Part shown: one piece after another, positions 1 to 9,139 of the stretch
Numbering within the stretch: the first letter of the stretch is position 1
Layout of the letters: each line of letters opens with the position of its first letter
The notes under the pieces: model-generated
The model's database searches: none
Told to the model about the DNA's origin: nothing
Seen by the model: only the letters and a program-made list of their open reading frames with translations
Translations under genes and position numbers: made by a program
Assembly (NCBI RefSeq): GCF_035946395.1
Contig: NZ_DASYZI010000144.1
Location: forward strand, 16,940 to 80,939
Origin: Actinocrinis sp035946395
GTDB lineage: Bacteria; Actinomycetota; Actinomycetes; Streptomycetales; Catenulisporaceae
Direction: 5' to 3'
DNA: 64,000 nt

Positions 1-1
1 C

Positions 2-2992
2 GTCGACCTCGATGCTTTCTCACACCAGGACCTGCCGTTCGAGCGGCTCGTGGAGGCGCTCAACCCCGAGCGTATCCTCGGCGTCAATCCACTGTTCCAG
101 GTGATGCTGGTGATGCAGGATCACCCGGACGAGGCCATCCGGGTTCCCGGCCTTGAGCTGCGCGTCATCGACGACATCCCGTCGGACGTGGCCAAGTTCG
201 ACCTCTCGTTCACGTTCCGGGAGCGTCGTGGCTCCGACGGTTCGGCGGACGGTGTCGAAGGCTCCGTCGAGTACCGCACCGACCTGTTCGAGCACGGCGC
301 CGCCGAGGCGATGGCCGCTCGCCTCACCCGCTTGCTGGCGGCCGTGGCCGCAGAGCCAGGGCTGCCGATCGGGCAGATCGAGATCCTGAGCGGCGACGAA
401 CGCCGACGTCTGCTGACGGACTGGAACGGCGCCGAGCGCCCGGCCCCGGCGGCGACCGTGTCCGAGCTGTTCGAGGCGCAGGCGGCCCGCACGCCGAACG
501 CGATTGCCGTGGCCGGCCCGGGAACGGGCACGACGCTCACATACGGCCAGCTCAACGCCCGCGCCAATGGGCTGGCCCGGCGCCTCGTAGAACTGGGCGT
601 CCGACCCGAAACACCGGTGGCGGTGTTGATGGAGCGTTCAGTAGAGCTCCTCGTCACGCTACTGGCCGTGATGAAGGCGGGCGGCGTCTACGTGCCGCTG
701 CATGGCGCATATCCGCTACGGCGGATGCGGTGGGTGCTGGACGACGTCGGCACGTCGATCCTTCTCGTCGATCGGACGACGGAAACCCACGACCTGGTAG
801 GGGATGCCGATCCGGGCATGCACATCGTCGTAGTCGGCGACGCGCCTTTTGACGCAGACGCAGACGCAGCGACAGGGAGCAGCGCCAACCTCGGGATCGC
901 GAGCGTCGCCGAGCAGCTTATGTACATCATGTACACGTCCGGCTCAACGGGGAGGCCCAAGGGCGTGGCGATCACGCATCGCAACGTCGTGAGCATGGTC
1001 CTCGATCGATGCTGGCTAGGCGGCAACCAGGAACGCGTTCTGTTCCACGCCCCGCACGCCTTCGACGCCTCGACCTATGAGTTGTGGGTGCCACTGCTGC
1101 AAGGCGGCCGGGTCGTCGTAACGCCTCCCACCGATGTGGACGCTCCCGTGCTGCGATCGCTGATCGCGCGGGAGGGAATCACCGCCGTCCATGTGACCGC
1201 GGGGCTGTTCCGGGTGATCGCCGAAGCGGACCCCGAATGCTTCGCCGGGGTGCGTGAAGTCCTGACCGGCGGCGACGTCGTCTCGCCCGCCGCGGTGTGC
1301 AGCGTGCTCGACGCACTTCCGGGCGTCGTGGTCAGACACCTGTACGGCCCGACCGAGATAACGCTGGCCGCCACTCAGTACCCGGTCAGCTCATCAGACC
1401 AGGTGCCGCCGCACGCCCTGCCGATCGGCCGACCGATGGACAATACTCGTATTTACGTATTGGATAACGCGCTGCGTTTGGTGCCCGAGGGCGTCGTTGG
1501 CGAGTTGTACATCGCCAGCGAAGGTCTGGCGCGCGGATATGTGAACCGACCGGGTTTGACCGCCGAGCGGTTCATAGCTGATCCGTTCGGCCCGCCGGGA
1601 TCCCGGATGTACCGGACCGGCGATCTGGCCCGCTGGAACGCGGCAGGCACCCTGGAGTTCGCGGGACGCGTCGACGATCAGGCCAAGGTGCGCGGGTTCC
1701 GCGTCGAGCCGGGCGAGATCGAGGCCGTGGTCATGCGGCATCCGCAGGTCAGCCAAGCCGCGGTGGTGGTTCGCGAGGACCGGGCAGGTGACAAGCGACT
1801 GATCGCATACGTCGTCCAGGCACCAGAGGACGCGGCCGTGGACGTGGACCCAGCCGATGTCCAGGCGTTCGTCGGCGCAAATCTTCCGGAGTACATGGTT
1901 CCCGCTGCGGTCGTCGTGCTGAACGCGCTACCACTCACCTCGAACGGCAAGCTCGACCGCCACGCCCTACCGGCGCCCGCGGCGCGGGTCTCCGGTTCGG
2001 TACGCGGACCACGCACTGCGCGAGAGGAGATCCTGTGCGGACTGTTCGCGCAGATCCTCGACGTTCCACAGGTCGGGATCGACGACGGTTTCTTCGAGTT
2101 GGGCGGGCACTCGCTGGCTGCGGCGCGGCTGATGGCCCGGGTGCGGTCCACGTTCGGTGTCGAACTTCCGCTGCGGGTGATGTTCGAGTCGCCGACGGTC
2201 GAGGGCATCGCGCGCCGGATCGAGCACGGCCTGTCGGAAGTCGCGTTCGGCGCACTACTGGCGCTGCGGGCAAGCGGCGACCTCACGCCGCTGTTCTGCG
2301 TGCACCCGGCGCTCGGGTTCGGCTGGAGCTACGCCGCGCTGCTGCCGCACCTGCCCGACCGGATGCCCGTGTACGCGTTGCAGACGACGAAGGTCGACGC
2401 GTCCGACACGCGATACGGCGACATGGCCCACATCGCGGCCCACTACATCGACCGGATCCGCACGGTTCAACCGACCGGCCCGTACCGCCTGCTCGGCTGG
2501 TCCTTCGGCGGACTGGTCGCCTTCGAGATGGCGGCGCAGCTGGAGCGGGCAGGCGAGCGGGTCGAACTGCTGGCCGTGCTGGATGCGCTGCCGGAACTGC
2601 GGGAATTGGGTATGCCGCGTGCGCAGGACGAGCCCGCCGATCAGGCGGCGTTGCGGATCCTGCATGCGGGCGGCGGGGCACCGGCCGACCTCACCGGTGC
2701 CGATCTGCTCGACATGGCCGAGATGCTGGAAACCAACCACAGCATCATGAGCGCCTACCGGCCAGGGCGGATCCAGAGCGAGCTGCTCCTGTTCAGCGCC
2801 GCGGACGAGGGGATGTCCGCCGAGCAGAAGGCGCGGCTTTGGGCGCCGCACGCAAGCGCGATCCGCGTGCACGACGTCGCCAGCGGCCACTACGGGATGA
2901 TGGCGGACGCCCCAGCCCGGCAGATCGCGCAGGTCCTCGGCGCAGTTTTGGGCACCGGTGACCGGCCGGGCTCAGGGTTGGACGAGGGCTAG
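2..2992 (+). CDS. Nonribosomal peptide synthetase, C-terminal part (C end-A-PCP-TE), 5' partial
   Basis: The reading frame is open from base 2, so the gene begins left of the window; about 996 residues are seen. The first ~40 residues carry the end of a condensation domain (DLPFERLVE, NPLFQVM). The adenylation domain covers about 135-650, with YTSGSTGRPKG, FDASTYELW, LYGPTE, YRTGDLARW, KVRGFRVEPGEIE and the final NGKLDR lysine motif. A carrier domain follows with the phosphopantetheine serine in GGHSLAA, then a type I thioesterase with its serine in GWSFGG and its histidine in SGHYGMM. It should load one amino acid, condense it and release the peptide, so it is the last module of an assembly line. 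Aligned by hand to GrsA, the pocket reads D-A-Y-H-L-G-L-L-A-(K), which resembles hydroxyphenylglycine-type codes; this is tentative. The stop overlaps the end of the convergent MFS gene by 4 bp. Confidence 0.95.
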   Translation, partial: VDLDAFSHQDLPFERLVEALNPERILGVNPLFQVMLVMQDHPDEAIRVPGLELRVIDDIPSDVAKFDLSFTFRERRGSDGSADGVEGSVEYRTDLFEHGAAEAMAARLTRLLAAVAAEPGLPIGQIEILSGDERRRLLTDWNGAERPAPAATVSELFEAQAARTPNAIAVAGPGTGTTLTYGQLNARANGLARRLVELGVRPETPVAVLMERSVELLVTLLAVMKAGGVYVPLHGAYPLRRMRWVLDDVGTSILLVDRTTETHDLVGDADPGMHIVVVGDAPFDADADAATGSSANLGIASVAEQLMYIMYTSGSTGRPKGVAITHRNVVSMVLDRCWLGGNQERVLFHAPHAFDASTYELWVPLLQGGRVVVTPPTDVDAPVLRSLIAREGITAVHVTAGLFRVIAEADPECFAGVREVLTGGDVVSPAAVCSVLDALPGVVVRHLYGPTEITLAATQYPVSSSDQVPPHALPIGRPMDNTRIYVLDNALRLVPEGVVGELYIASEGLARGYVNRPGLTAERFIADPFGPPGSRMYRTGDLARWNAAGTLEFAGRVDDQAKVRGFRVEPGEIEAVVMRHPQVSQAAVVVREDRAGDKRLIAYVVQAPEDAAVDVDPADVQAFVGANLPEYMVPAAVVVLNALPLTSNGKLDRHALPAPAARVSGSVRGPRTAREEILCGLFAQILDVPQVGIDDGFFELGGHSLAAARLMARVRSTFGVELPLRVMFESPTVEGIARRIEHGLSEVAFGALLALRASGDLTPLFCVHPALGFGWSYAALLPHLPDRMPVYALQTTKVDASDTRYGDMAHIAAHYIDRIRTVQPTGPYRLLGWSFGGLVAFEMAAQLERAGERVELLAVLDALPELRELGMPRAQDEPADQAALRILHAGGGAPADLTGADLLDMAEMLETNHSIMSAYRPGRIQSELLLFSAADEGMSAEQKARLWAPHASAIRVHDVASGHYGMMADAPARQIAQVLGAVLGTGDRPGSGLDEG

Positions 2993-4302
2993 TGCCCCGC
3001 CGACTGCGCCACCACCGCGGAGGTCGTCGGGATGTCGCGCATGCCGCGCAGCGGGGAGAAGAACAGCCACAACCCGGACGAGCACCCGCCGACGACCGCG
3101 ATCCACAGCGTCTGCTGCACTCCGAGCGCGGAGCCCAGCACGCCGCCGGCCACACCGCCGAGCGGCAGCGTGCCCCAGTTGATCCATCGCGAGGTGGCGC
3201 TCACGCGCGCGAGCAGTTCCGGCGGGGTGGTTGCCTGCCGGTAGCTGAGCAGGGCGACGGCGCACACGGTGGCCGAGAACGTCCAGGACATCCAGCCGAC
3301 CGCGAACAGCAGTACCCGGGCGCCCGGCCCGGCGGCCGGGATCAGCAGGCCGGGCAGCGAGAACACCGTCATCGCCAGCCAGCAGACCCGCGCCGAGCCG
3401 ATCGTGCGGGCCAGCCAGCCCGATGTCAGACCGCCGACGACGCCGCCGACCGCGCCGAGCGCCAGCAGCAGCCCGACGTAGCCCGGGTGCAGGTGCAGGT
3501 TGCGCACCAAGAAGAGCGGGCCGAGCGATTCGACCATGACGACGAAGAAGTTCGCGCTGCCGCTCCACAGCACGCCGCGCAGCAGGATCGGCTCGCGCAG
3601 CACGTAGTGCAGGCCGACGCGGATCTGCTCGCGGAACCCGGGCCGCTCGCCGTCCACGTGCTCGGCGACCGGCGGCTCCTTCTTGCGGATGGCCAGCAGC
3701 GAGGCGGCCGACGCCAGGAAGGACGCCGCGTCGGCGGTCATCGCCGCCGCCGCGCCGAACAGGCCGACCAGCCCGGCGCCGAGGCCGGGCCCGGCGATCT
3801 GCGCGAAGGACTGCGTGGTGCCGAGCTTGCCGTTGCCGTCCATGAGCTGCTCGCGGTCCAGCAGCGTGGGCAGGTAGGCCGGATAGGCGACCGAGAAGAA
3901 CACGCTGAGCACGCTGGAGATCAGCGCCACCGCGTAGAGCTGGCCGAGGGTCAGCGCACCCGCCGCGGCGGCCACCGGAATCGAGCCGATCACCACCAGC
4001 CTGGCCAGGTCGCTCCACACCATCACCCGGCGCTTTCCGAGCCGTTCGACGATCGCCCCGGCGGGCAGCGACACCAGCAGATACGCGATGGTCTCCGCGG
4101 TCGACACCAGACCGACCTCAAGCGTGGTCGCCCGCAGCGCGACCACCGCGACCAGCGGCATGGCCAGCACCGAGATCTGCGACCCGATCTCGCTGACCGT
4201 CTGGCCGCCCCACAGCAGCAGGAAATCCCGATGCCGCCAGAGCGCGGCCCGCCCGATCGCCCCGTCCGCCATTCGCAAGATGATATCAGCTTTCTGCGAC
4301 AT
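2989..4302 (-). CDS. MFS transporter, probable exporter
   Basis: 437-residue major facilitator of the enterobactin-exporter/macrolide-efflux-like type, with about 12 hydrophobic segments. The loop after helix 2 has the conserved GAIVERLGKRRVM pattern, and FLLLWGGQTVSEIGSQIS opens the protein as usual in this family. The start is the ATG at 4302 (MSQKADI), because AGGTGG lies just upstream; an in-frame ATG at 4380 has no such site. The gene is convergent with the NRPS and divergent from the aminotransferase, 52 bp away, so the two starts share a short promoter region. Its position suggests export of the NRPS product, which is inferred. Confidence 0.88.
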   Translation of the reverse strand: MSQKADIILRMADGAIGRAALWRHRDFLLLWGGQTVSEIGSQISVLAMPLVAVVALRATTLEVGLVSTAETIAYLLVSLPAGAIVERLGKRRVMVWSDLARLVVIGSIPVAAAAGALTLGQLYAVALISSVLSVFFSVAYPAYLPTLLDREQLMDGNGKLGTTQSFAQIAGPGLGAGLVGLFGAAAAMTADAASFLASAASLLAIRKKEPPVAEHVDGERPGFREQIRVGLHYVLREPILLRGVLWSGSANFFVVMVESLGPLFLVRNLHLHPGYVGLLLALGAVGGVVGGLTSGWLARTIGSARVCWLAMTVFSLPGLLIPAAGPGARVLLFAVGWMSWTFSATVCAVALLSYRQATTPPELLARVSATSRWINWGTLPLGGVAGGVLGSALGVQQTLWIAVVGGCSSGLWLFFSPLRGMRDIPTTSAVVAQSAGH

Positions 4303-4354
4303 AGGCAACCACCTGGCACCGAAGGCCGCGCACGCACGAAAGGCTCCGGACACC

Positions 4355-5758
4355 ATGCAGGACACAGCGGGTATGGACACAGCCGGTATGGACGTGGACA
4401 GCGTCCTTCATCCCTTCACCGATCTCGCCAGGCATCACGGTTCGGGCCCGCTGGTCATCGAGCGGGGGCGCGGCATCCACGTCTACGACGAGCAGGGGCG
4501 GGAGTACATCGAGGGCATCGCCGGGCTGTGGTCGACCTCGCTCGGGTTCGGGGTGGAGGAGTTGGCGCAGACCGCCGCCGAGGAGATGCGGCGGCTCGGC
4601 TCGTACCACCTGGCCGACGGCAAGTCCCACCCGAAGGTGGTCCGGCTCGCCGCGAAGCTGCTGGAGGTCGCGCCCGCGCCCTTCTCCAAAGTCTTCTTCA
4701 CCGGGTCGGGCTCCGAGGCGAACGACACGCAGATCAAGCTGCTGTGGCACTACAACAACCTGCGCGGCAGGCGAAAGAAGAAGAAGATCATCAGTCGCGC
4801 CAACTCGTACCACGGCTCCACTCTCGCCGCCGCCAGCCTGACCGGTCTCGGCTCCTTCCACCACGGCTTCGACCTGCCGCTGCCGTTCGCGAAGCAGACG
4901 ACCTGCCCCTCGCGCTTCCACAACGCGGAGCCCGGCGAGAGCGACGAGGAGTTCACCACCCGGCTCGCCCGGAACCTGGAGGAGCTGATCCTCACGGAGG
5001 GCCCCGAGACGATCGCCGGGTTCATCGCGGAGCCGGTGATCGGGTCCGGCGGGATCATCCCGCCGCCGGACGGGTACTTCGAGAAGGTTCAAGAGGTACT
5101 GCGCAGGCACGACGTGCGGCTGATCGACGACGAGGTGATCACGGGCTTCGGGCGGCTCGGCGCGTACTGGGGCGCGCAGGTGTACGGGATGGAACCGCAG
5201 ACGCTGTCCTGCTCCAAAGCGCTTTCATCGGGTTATATGCCGATCGCCGCAGTGTTGCTCGACGAGGAACTCTCCAGCGTGCTGGTCACCAAGCGGCGCA
5301 ACCTCGGGCCGTTCGGCCACGGCTTCACCTTCGGCGGGCACCCCACCGCGGCAGCCGTCGCGCTGAAGGTGCTGGAGCTGATGGAGGAGCGTGACGTGGT
5401 CGGGCACGTGCGCGGCGTCGCCCCGTCATTCCTCAAGCGGATCGAGGAGCTCTCCGCGCACCCCCTGGTCGGCGACGCCCGCGGCGTCGGCCTGATCGGC
5501 GGGCTGCACCTGGTCGCCGACAAGCGCGGCCGTAAGCCGCTCCCGCTCAACAGCGGGGTGGCCGTCCACTGCGCCGAGGCGGCACAGCGGCACGGCCTGA
5601 TCGTGCGCGCACTCGGCGACGTGATCGCTCTCGCACCGCCGCTGATCATCGAGGAGGACGAGATCGGGGAGCTGTTCGCCCGCCTCGAACGAGCCCTCGA
5701 CGACACGTATCACTGGGCACGCGGCAAGGACATCGTCGGCTCGGCCGGGGAAGGGTGA
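4355..5758 (+). CDS. Class III (omega) PLP-dependent aminotransferase
   Basis: 467 residues. Fold-type I class III aminotransferase that would move an amino group between an omega-amine or amino acid and a keto acid or aldehyde. The PLP-contacting stretch FFTGSGSEAND is near residue 108, the aspartate motif LIDDEVITGFGRLG near 258, and the Schiff-base lysine lies in CSKALSSGYMPIAA near 289. The start is taken at ATG 4355, which has GAAAGG upstream; ATGs at 4373 and 4388 are also in frame. It lies between an NRPS/MFS pair and a convergent operon. It could supply an amine building block or act in housekeeping amine metabolism; the sequence does not decide between them. Confidence 0.9.
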   Translation: MQDTAGMDTAGMDVDSVLHPFTDLARHHGSGPLVIERGRGIHVYDEQGREYIEGIAGLWSTSLGFGVEELAQTAAEEMRRLGSYHLADGKSHPKVVRLAAKLLEVAPAPFSKVFFTGSGSEANDTQIKLLWHYNNLRGRRKKKKIISRANSYHGSTLAAASLTGLGSFHHGFDLPLPFAKQTTCPSRFHNAEPGESDEEFTTRLARNLEELILTEGPETIAGFIAEPVIGSGGIIPPPDGYFEKVQEVLRRHDVRLIDDEVITGFGRLGAYWGAQVYGMEPQTLSCSKALSSGYMPIAAVLLDEELSSVLVTKRRNLGPFGHGFTFGGHPTAAAVALKVLELMEERDVVGHVRGVAPSFLKRIEELSAHPLVGDARGVGLIGGLHLVADKRGRKPLPLNSGVAVHCAEAAQRHGLIVRALGDVIALAPPLIIEEDEIGELFARLERALDDTYHWARGKDIVGSAGEG

Positions 5759-5798
5759 CCGGCTGACCGGTCAAGGTCCACCGGGCCGGGGCCCGGCG

Positions 5799-6527
5799 TC
5801 ATCCCAGCAGCTTGAGATGTTCCTCCCGGGCGAGGCCGAAGCGGATCGCCCGGGAGACGATCGCCTCCCGCTGCCAGTCCGCCCGCGAGCCGGGGTCGTG
5901 TCCTGGCCACTGCCTGATCTGTAGCTTGCGCGCGAGGTAGCGGATGTGGAAGTTGACCGCCGCGCTGGTGATTTCGCGGCATTCGGCCAGGCCGTGCAGC
6001 CTGCGGGTGATCTCGGAGGTGTTGGGGATGACCATGCTGGCGGCATCGCGCAACCGCGGCTCGCACAGGGCGACCAGGACGAGGAAGTACTTCGCGCCCT
6101 CGTCGAGCAGGAACGCGGCGGCCATCTGCCCGGCCCCGGCCTGTGGGTCCGGGACGTGCAGGTAGGCCGGCTCCGGGGCCTTGACGACCAGCGACAGCAG
6201 GCCCTTGGCCGACGCCAGCCGGACTCGGGCGCAGGTGAAGGGAATCGGCATGTCCAGGCGGCCGGGCGGCACGCGCAGGTACTCCCCGCCTCCCTCGTCG
6301 TTCTCGACCACGTACGTGCGCACCCGGCTCAGGTTGGTGATGAGCCAGAAACCCGCGTCCGCCCGGATGCGGCCGGCCACCGGCTCGGCGCCCGGGTCCT
6401 CAAGCGGGACGTCGACCGGGTCCTGCGCGCTGCCCAGGCCGAAGGTGACCTCCTGCCCGCGGTCCACCGCCACGCTGTGGACCGGCTCGCCCGGCAGCCC
6501 CGGCGACTCGACGATCAGCGTGCTCAC
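5799..6527 (-). CDS. FHA-domain protein with C-terminal helix-turn-helix
   Basis: 242 residues. The first ~110 residues look like a forkhead-associated beta-sandwich (VTFGLGSAQDPVDVPL, then ITNLSRVRTYVVEN), a fold that binds phosphothreonine. The C-terminal ~90 residues contain a predicted winged/HTH segment (LCEPRLRDAASMVIPNTSEITRRLHG, followed by AVNFHIRYLARKL) typical of actinobacterial FHA-HTH proteins. It may be a pathway regulator reading Ser/Thr kinase signals. The GTG start at 6527 overlaps the P450 stop by 4 bp (GTGA), so it is the last gene of the minus-strand operon and probably translationally coupled. No signal peptide or membrane segment is seen. Confidence 0.72.
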   Translation of the reverse strand: MSTLIVESPGLPGEPVHSVAVDRGQEVTFGLGSAQDPVDVPLEDPGAEPVAGRIRADAGFWLITNLSRVRTYVVENDEGGGEYLRVPPGRLDMPIPFTCARVRLASAKGLLSLVVKAPEPAYLHVPDPQAGAGQMAAAFLLDEGAKYFLVLVALCEPRLRDAASMVIPNTSEITRRLHGLAECREITSAAVNFHIRYLARKLQIRQWPGHDPGSRADWQREAIVSRAIRFGLAREEHLKLLG

Positions 6528-7831
6528 CCGCCGCCCCCGACCCCGACCCGGCCGCCGCGGCCGGCCCGCCGCGGCGTCAAGCGCACATCGAGCCTGGCCA
6601 GGCCGTGCAGGAAGTTCGACGGTACGCGGCCCGGCTCCCCCACCGCCTCGATGGCGTCGACCCGGTGGATCAGCACGCCGAGCAGGCAGCGCAGTTCGAG
6701 CCGCGCGAGCACCGAGCCGATGCAGTAGTGCGGGCCGCCGCCGAAGCTCAGATGCGGATTCGGGCTGCGCTCCACCAGGAACCGGTCGGGTTGCGCGAAG
6801 ACCTGCTCGTCGCGGTTGCAGGAGGGGATCCACACCACGACCCGATCACCGCGGCGCACCGGCGCGGACCCGAGTTCGGCATCGGCCGTGGCCGTCCGCA
6901 TGGCGTGCATCGGCGGCGAGGCCCAGCGCAGGATCTCCTCGACCGCGCCGTCGAGCAGTTCGGGCCGGGCCTTGAGCGCCTGCCACTGCTCCGGGTGCTG
7001 ATGAAAGGCGAGCAGGGCGCCCGAGGCTGCGTGCGGCGTGGTCTCAAGGCCGCCGTTGACCAGGCCGTCGCAGTTGAGGACCACCTCGTCGTCCGTCAGC
7101 GGCCTGCCGTCCGGCGCGGCCTGGGCGAGCCCGGTGACGAAGTCGTCTGCGGGCTCGGCGCGGCGCTGGTCGAGTTGGTCCGCGAAGTAGCCGAGGATCT
7201 GCGTGTGCGCGAGCGTTCGGGCCGCAGACGCCGACGCGCCACGGCCGGCGTCGTCGAAGGCTGCCGCGGCGAGAGCGGCCAGTTGATCCCAGTCCTCGGC
7301 GGGCACGTTCATCATCCCGAACAGCGCCCAGGCAGGCATCCCGACCGTGAGCTCGGTGACCGCGTCGAACTCGCCGCCCGCGTCGAGCAGTTCCCTGACG
7401 CGCTCGTCCACCCGCCGGGTGAGCTCGGGCAGCAGCCCGGACAGCGTCCGGCCGTTGAACCACGGCGCGTGCGCCGCGCGCAACCGGCGATGCGCATCGC
7501 CGTCGGCGACGACCATCATCCGGCCGGCCGCGGCGGCGACGCCCGCCGGGTCGGCGCCGAGCCGCATGCCCGAGGTCGAGGTGAACGCCTGGGTGTTCTT
7601 GAGCACGGCGGCGCCTTCACGGTGCGTCGTCACCGACCAGTAGCCGCCGAAGCCGGCGGACTCGGTCCAGGCGACGGGGTGGTTGTGGCGGGCCCACCGC
7701 CAAGCCGCCATGTAGTCGCCGCCCGCGTAGAAGTGCGGGTCCGCGGGATCCGTATCCGCCCGCGTGGCAGACCAGATGGGGCAGCGCGACTGCGCGTGCG
7801 CCTGGGCCGGGGACTGCGACTGTGGCTGCAT
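6524..7831 (-). CDS. Cytochrome P450
   Basis: 435 residues, the usual length for a soluble bacterial P450. Visible motifs are the I-helix NGGLETT (oxygen activation), the K-helix EEILR with the following salt-bridge arginine, and the haem-binding loop FGGGPHYCIG whose cysteine ligates iron near residue 386. It should hydroxylate, epoxidise or desaturate the operon's product or a carrier-bound intermediate, using ferredoxin partners encoded elsewhere. The tail is rich in Gly and Arg (RRAGRGGRVGVGGGG) and probably disordered. It starts 7 bp after the amidohydrolase stop and overlaps the FHA gene start by 4 bp. Confidence 0.95.
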   Translation of the reverse strand: MQPQSQSPAQAHAQSRCPIWSATRADTDPADPHFYAGGDYMAAWRWARHNHPVAWTESAGFGGYWSVTTHREGAAVLKNTQAFTSTSGMRLGADPAGVAAAAGRMMVVADGDAHRRLRAAHAPWFNGRTLSGLLPELTRRVDERVRELLDAGGEFDAVTELTVGMPAWALFGMMNVPAEDWDQLAALAAAAFDDAGRGASASAARTLAHTQILGYFADQLDQRRAEPADDFVTGLAQAAPDGRPLTDDEVVLNCDGLVNGGLETTPHAASGALLAFHQHPEQWQALKARPELLDGAVEEILRWASPPMHAMRTATADAELGSAPVRRGDRVVVWIPSCNRDEQVFAQPDRFLVERSPNPHLSFGGGPHYCIGSVLARLELRCLLGVLIHRVDAIEAVGEPGRVPSNFLHGLARLDVRLTPRRAGRGGRVGVGGGG

Positions 7832-7838
7832 CGATCCG

Positions 7839-8888
7839 TCACGCTCCGGTTTCGGAGTGGTTGCTCCCCGGACGGTTGCTGCTCACCGGACGGCTGCCGG
7901 GCGGCAGCACCCGCAGCAGGTTCTCCCGCAGGATCAGCGCCTGCTCGGCGGGACGCACCCCGGCGAACGCCTCGCCGCCGTCCACGACCTGCCGCACCAG
8001 CCGGGTCAGCCCGCCGGACATCCGGTTGAGCGGCCAGTCCGTGCCGAAGAGGATCTTGTGGCTGATACCCAGCCGGAACAACCGGTTCAACGCCCGCGGC
8101 CAGCCGCCGAGCGCCGAGGTCCCCGCGAAGCCGCCGATGTCGAGGTAGACGTTGCGACGGTAGGCGGCGAGGTAGGCCGCCGTGTCGACGTGGGTGACGC
8201 CGCCGTGCCCGAGGATGAACTGCACGGACGGGAAGTCGCGGGCGGCCCGGTCGATGTGCAGCGGGTGAGCCGGATCGAAGTCGAGGCTCGACGCCGTGGG
8301 CCCGGTGTGCACGAACACCGGCAGCGAGCGCGCGGCGCAGACCTCGTAGTACGGGTAGAGCGCCTTGTCCGAGGGCGAGTAACCGCACGGCGGATAGAGC
8401 TTGATGCCTTCGAACCCGTAGTCGTCGACCATCCGGTCCAGCAGGTCGGCGCCTTTCGCGCCGCGCCGCGGGTCGACCCCGATGAACACCCAGAAGCGGC
8501 CCGGATGGCGCAGCCGTATCCCGTGATGCCGCTCGGCCATCTCCTCCAGCGACAGCGGGCACTGCATCCGCAGGCTGAGATCGGGCACGAGCAGCACGGC
8601 GCGCTGCACGCCCGCCTCGTCCATCTCGGCGACCAGCCGGTCGGCGTCGTGGTCCTGATGCTGCGCCACGTAGCCGTCCAGCAGTCTGCGCATCGGGACG
8701 TCAGCACCCTGAGCCTGGAGGCGGCGGTGCACGTTGCCGACGACGTCCTCGACGAACCGCTGCGGGATGAAGTCGGTGGACGCCACGTGGCAGTGACCGT
8801 CGTAGACCATCGTGCGCGGCGGCGGCACATCAGGCTGCGTCACGTCAGGCTGCGTCGCCTGAGGCTGCGCCATCGTGGGTTGCGTCAT
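7839..8888 (-). CDS. Amidohydrolase 2 (ACMSD-like TIM-barrel metalloenzyme), intact active site
   Basis: 349 residues. Metal-dependent hydrolase or decarboxylase of the amidohydrolase 2 family. The HxH motif is present (YDGHCHV), as are VHTGP, the ILGHGG histidine and the metal/catalytic aspartate in FGTDWP. A ~25-residue N-terminus contains a degenerate repeat (TQPxxxxPQ/TQPDV). The start ATG overlaps the ACP stop by 4 bp (ATGA). It is a clear paralogue of the protein encoded at 9136-10134: both share the PCGYSPSD, KLYPPCG, LGHGGVTHV and HKILFGT blocks. Carrier-bound acids or peptide intermediates are plausible substrates; none can be read from the sequence. Confidence 0.9.
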   Translation of the reverse strand: MTQPTMAQPQATQPDVTQPDVPPPRTMVYDGHCHVASTDFIPQRFVEDVVGNVHRRLQAQGADVPMRRLLDGYVAQHQDHDADRLVAEMDEAGVQRAVLLVPDLSLRMQCPLSLEEMAERHHGIRLRHPGRFWVFIGVDPRRGAKGADLLDRMVDDYGFEGIKLYPPCGYSPSDKALYPYYEVCAARSLPVFVHTGPTASSLDFDPAHPLHIDRAARDFPSVQFILGHGGVTHVDTAAYLAAYRRNVYLDIGGFAGTSALGGWPRALNRLFRLGISHKILFGTDWPLNRMSGGLTRLVRQVVDGGEAFAGVRPAEQALILRENLLRVLPPGSRPVSSNRPGSNHSETGA

Positions 8889-9139
8889 GGGAGGCAGTGG
8901 CGGATCAGGGCACGCACGCTGGTTCCGCCGTTCGCGTCGAAGGTCCCGAAGTCGAAGGTGGCGCCGGTCTCGTCCTCAAGGTAGGAGATGAGCGCCACCA
9001 GCCCCATCGAGTCGAGCAGCCCGGTCCCGGCCAGGTCGGTGTCCGGCCCGGCCTGCTGCGCCGCGCCCTCCTCGGTCCAGTCCCGCACCCAGTCCAGCAG
9101 GTTCTTCTCCAGCGCGGCGGGGTCGACGTCCGCGTTCAC
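8885..9139 (-). CDS. Acyl carrier protein
   Basis: 84-residue free-standing carrier protein. The phosphopantetheine serine lies in GLLDSMGLVAL near residue 44, preceded by an acidic first helix. The GTG start at 9139 sits inside the ATGTGA stop region of the upstream amidohydrolase-like gene and has a strong GGGAGGG site; its own stop overlaps the next start by 4 bp. This double overlap implies fixed stoichiometry with the two amidohydrolase-family proteins on either side. With the acyl-activating ligase and desaturase upstream, it probably holds the fatty acyl chain during modification. Confidence 0.9.
   Translation of the reverse strand: MNADVDPAALEKNLLDWVRDWTEEGAAQQAGPDTDLAGTGLLDSMGLVALISYLEDETGATFDFGTFDANGGTSVRALIRHCLP

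Noticed and set aside
2992..5394. 800-codon plus-strand open frame
   Set aside because: Antisense to the MFS transporter and out of frame with the aminotransferase; low-complexity His/Arg/Gln composition with no motif.
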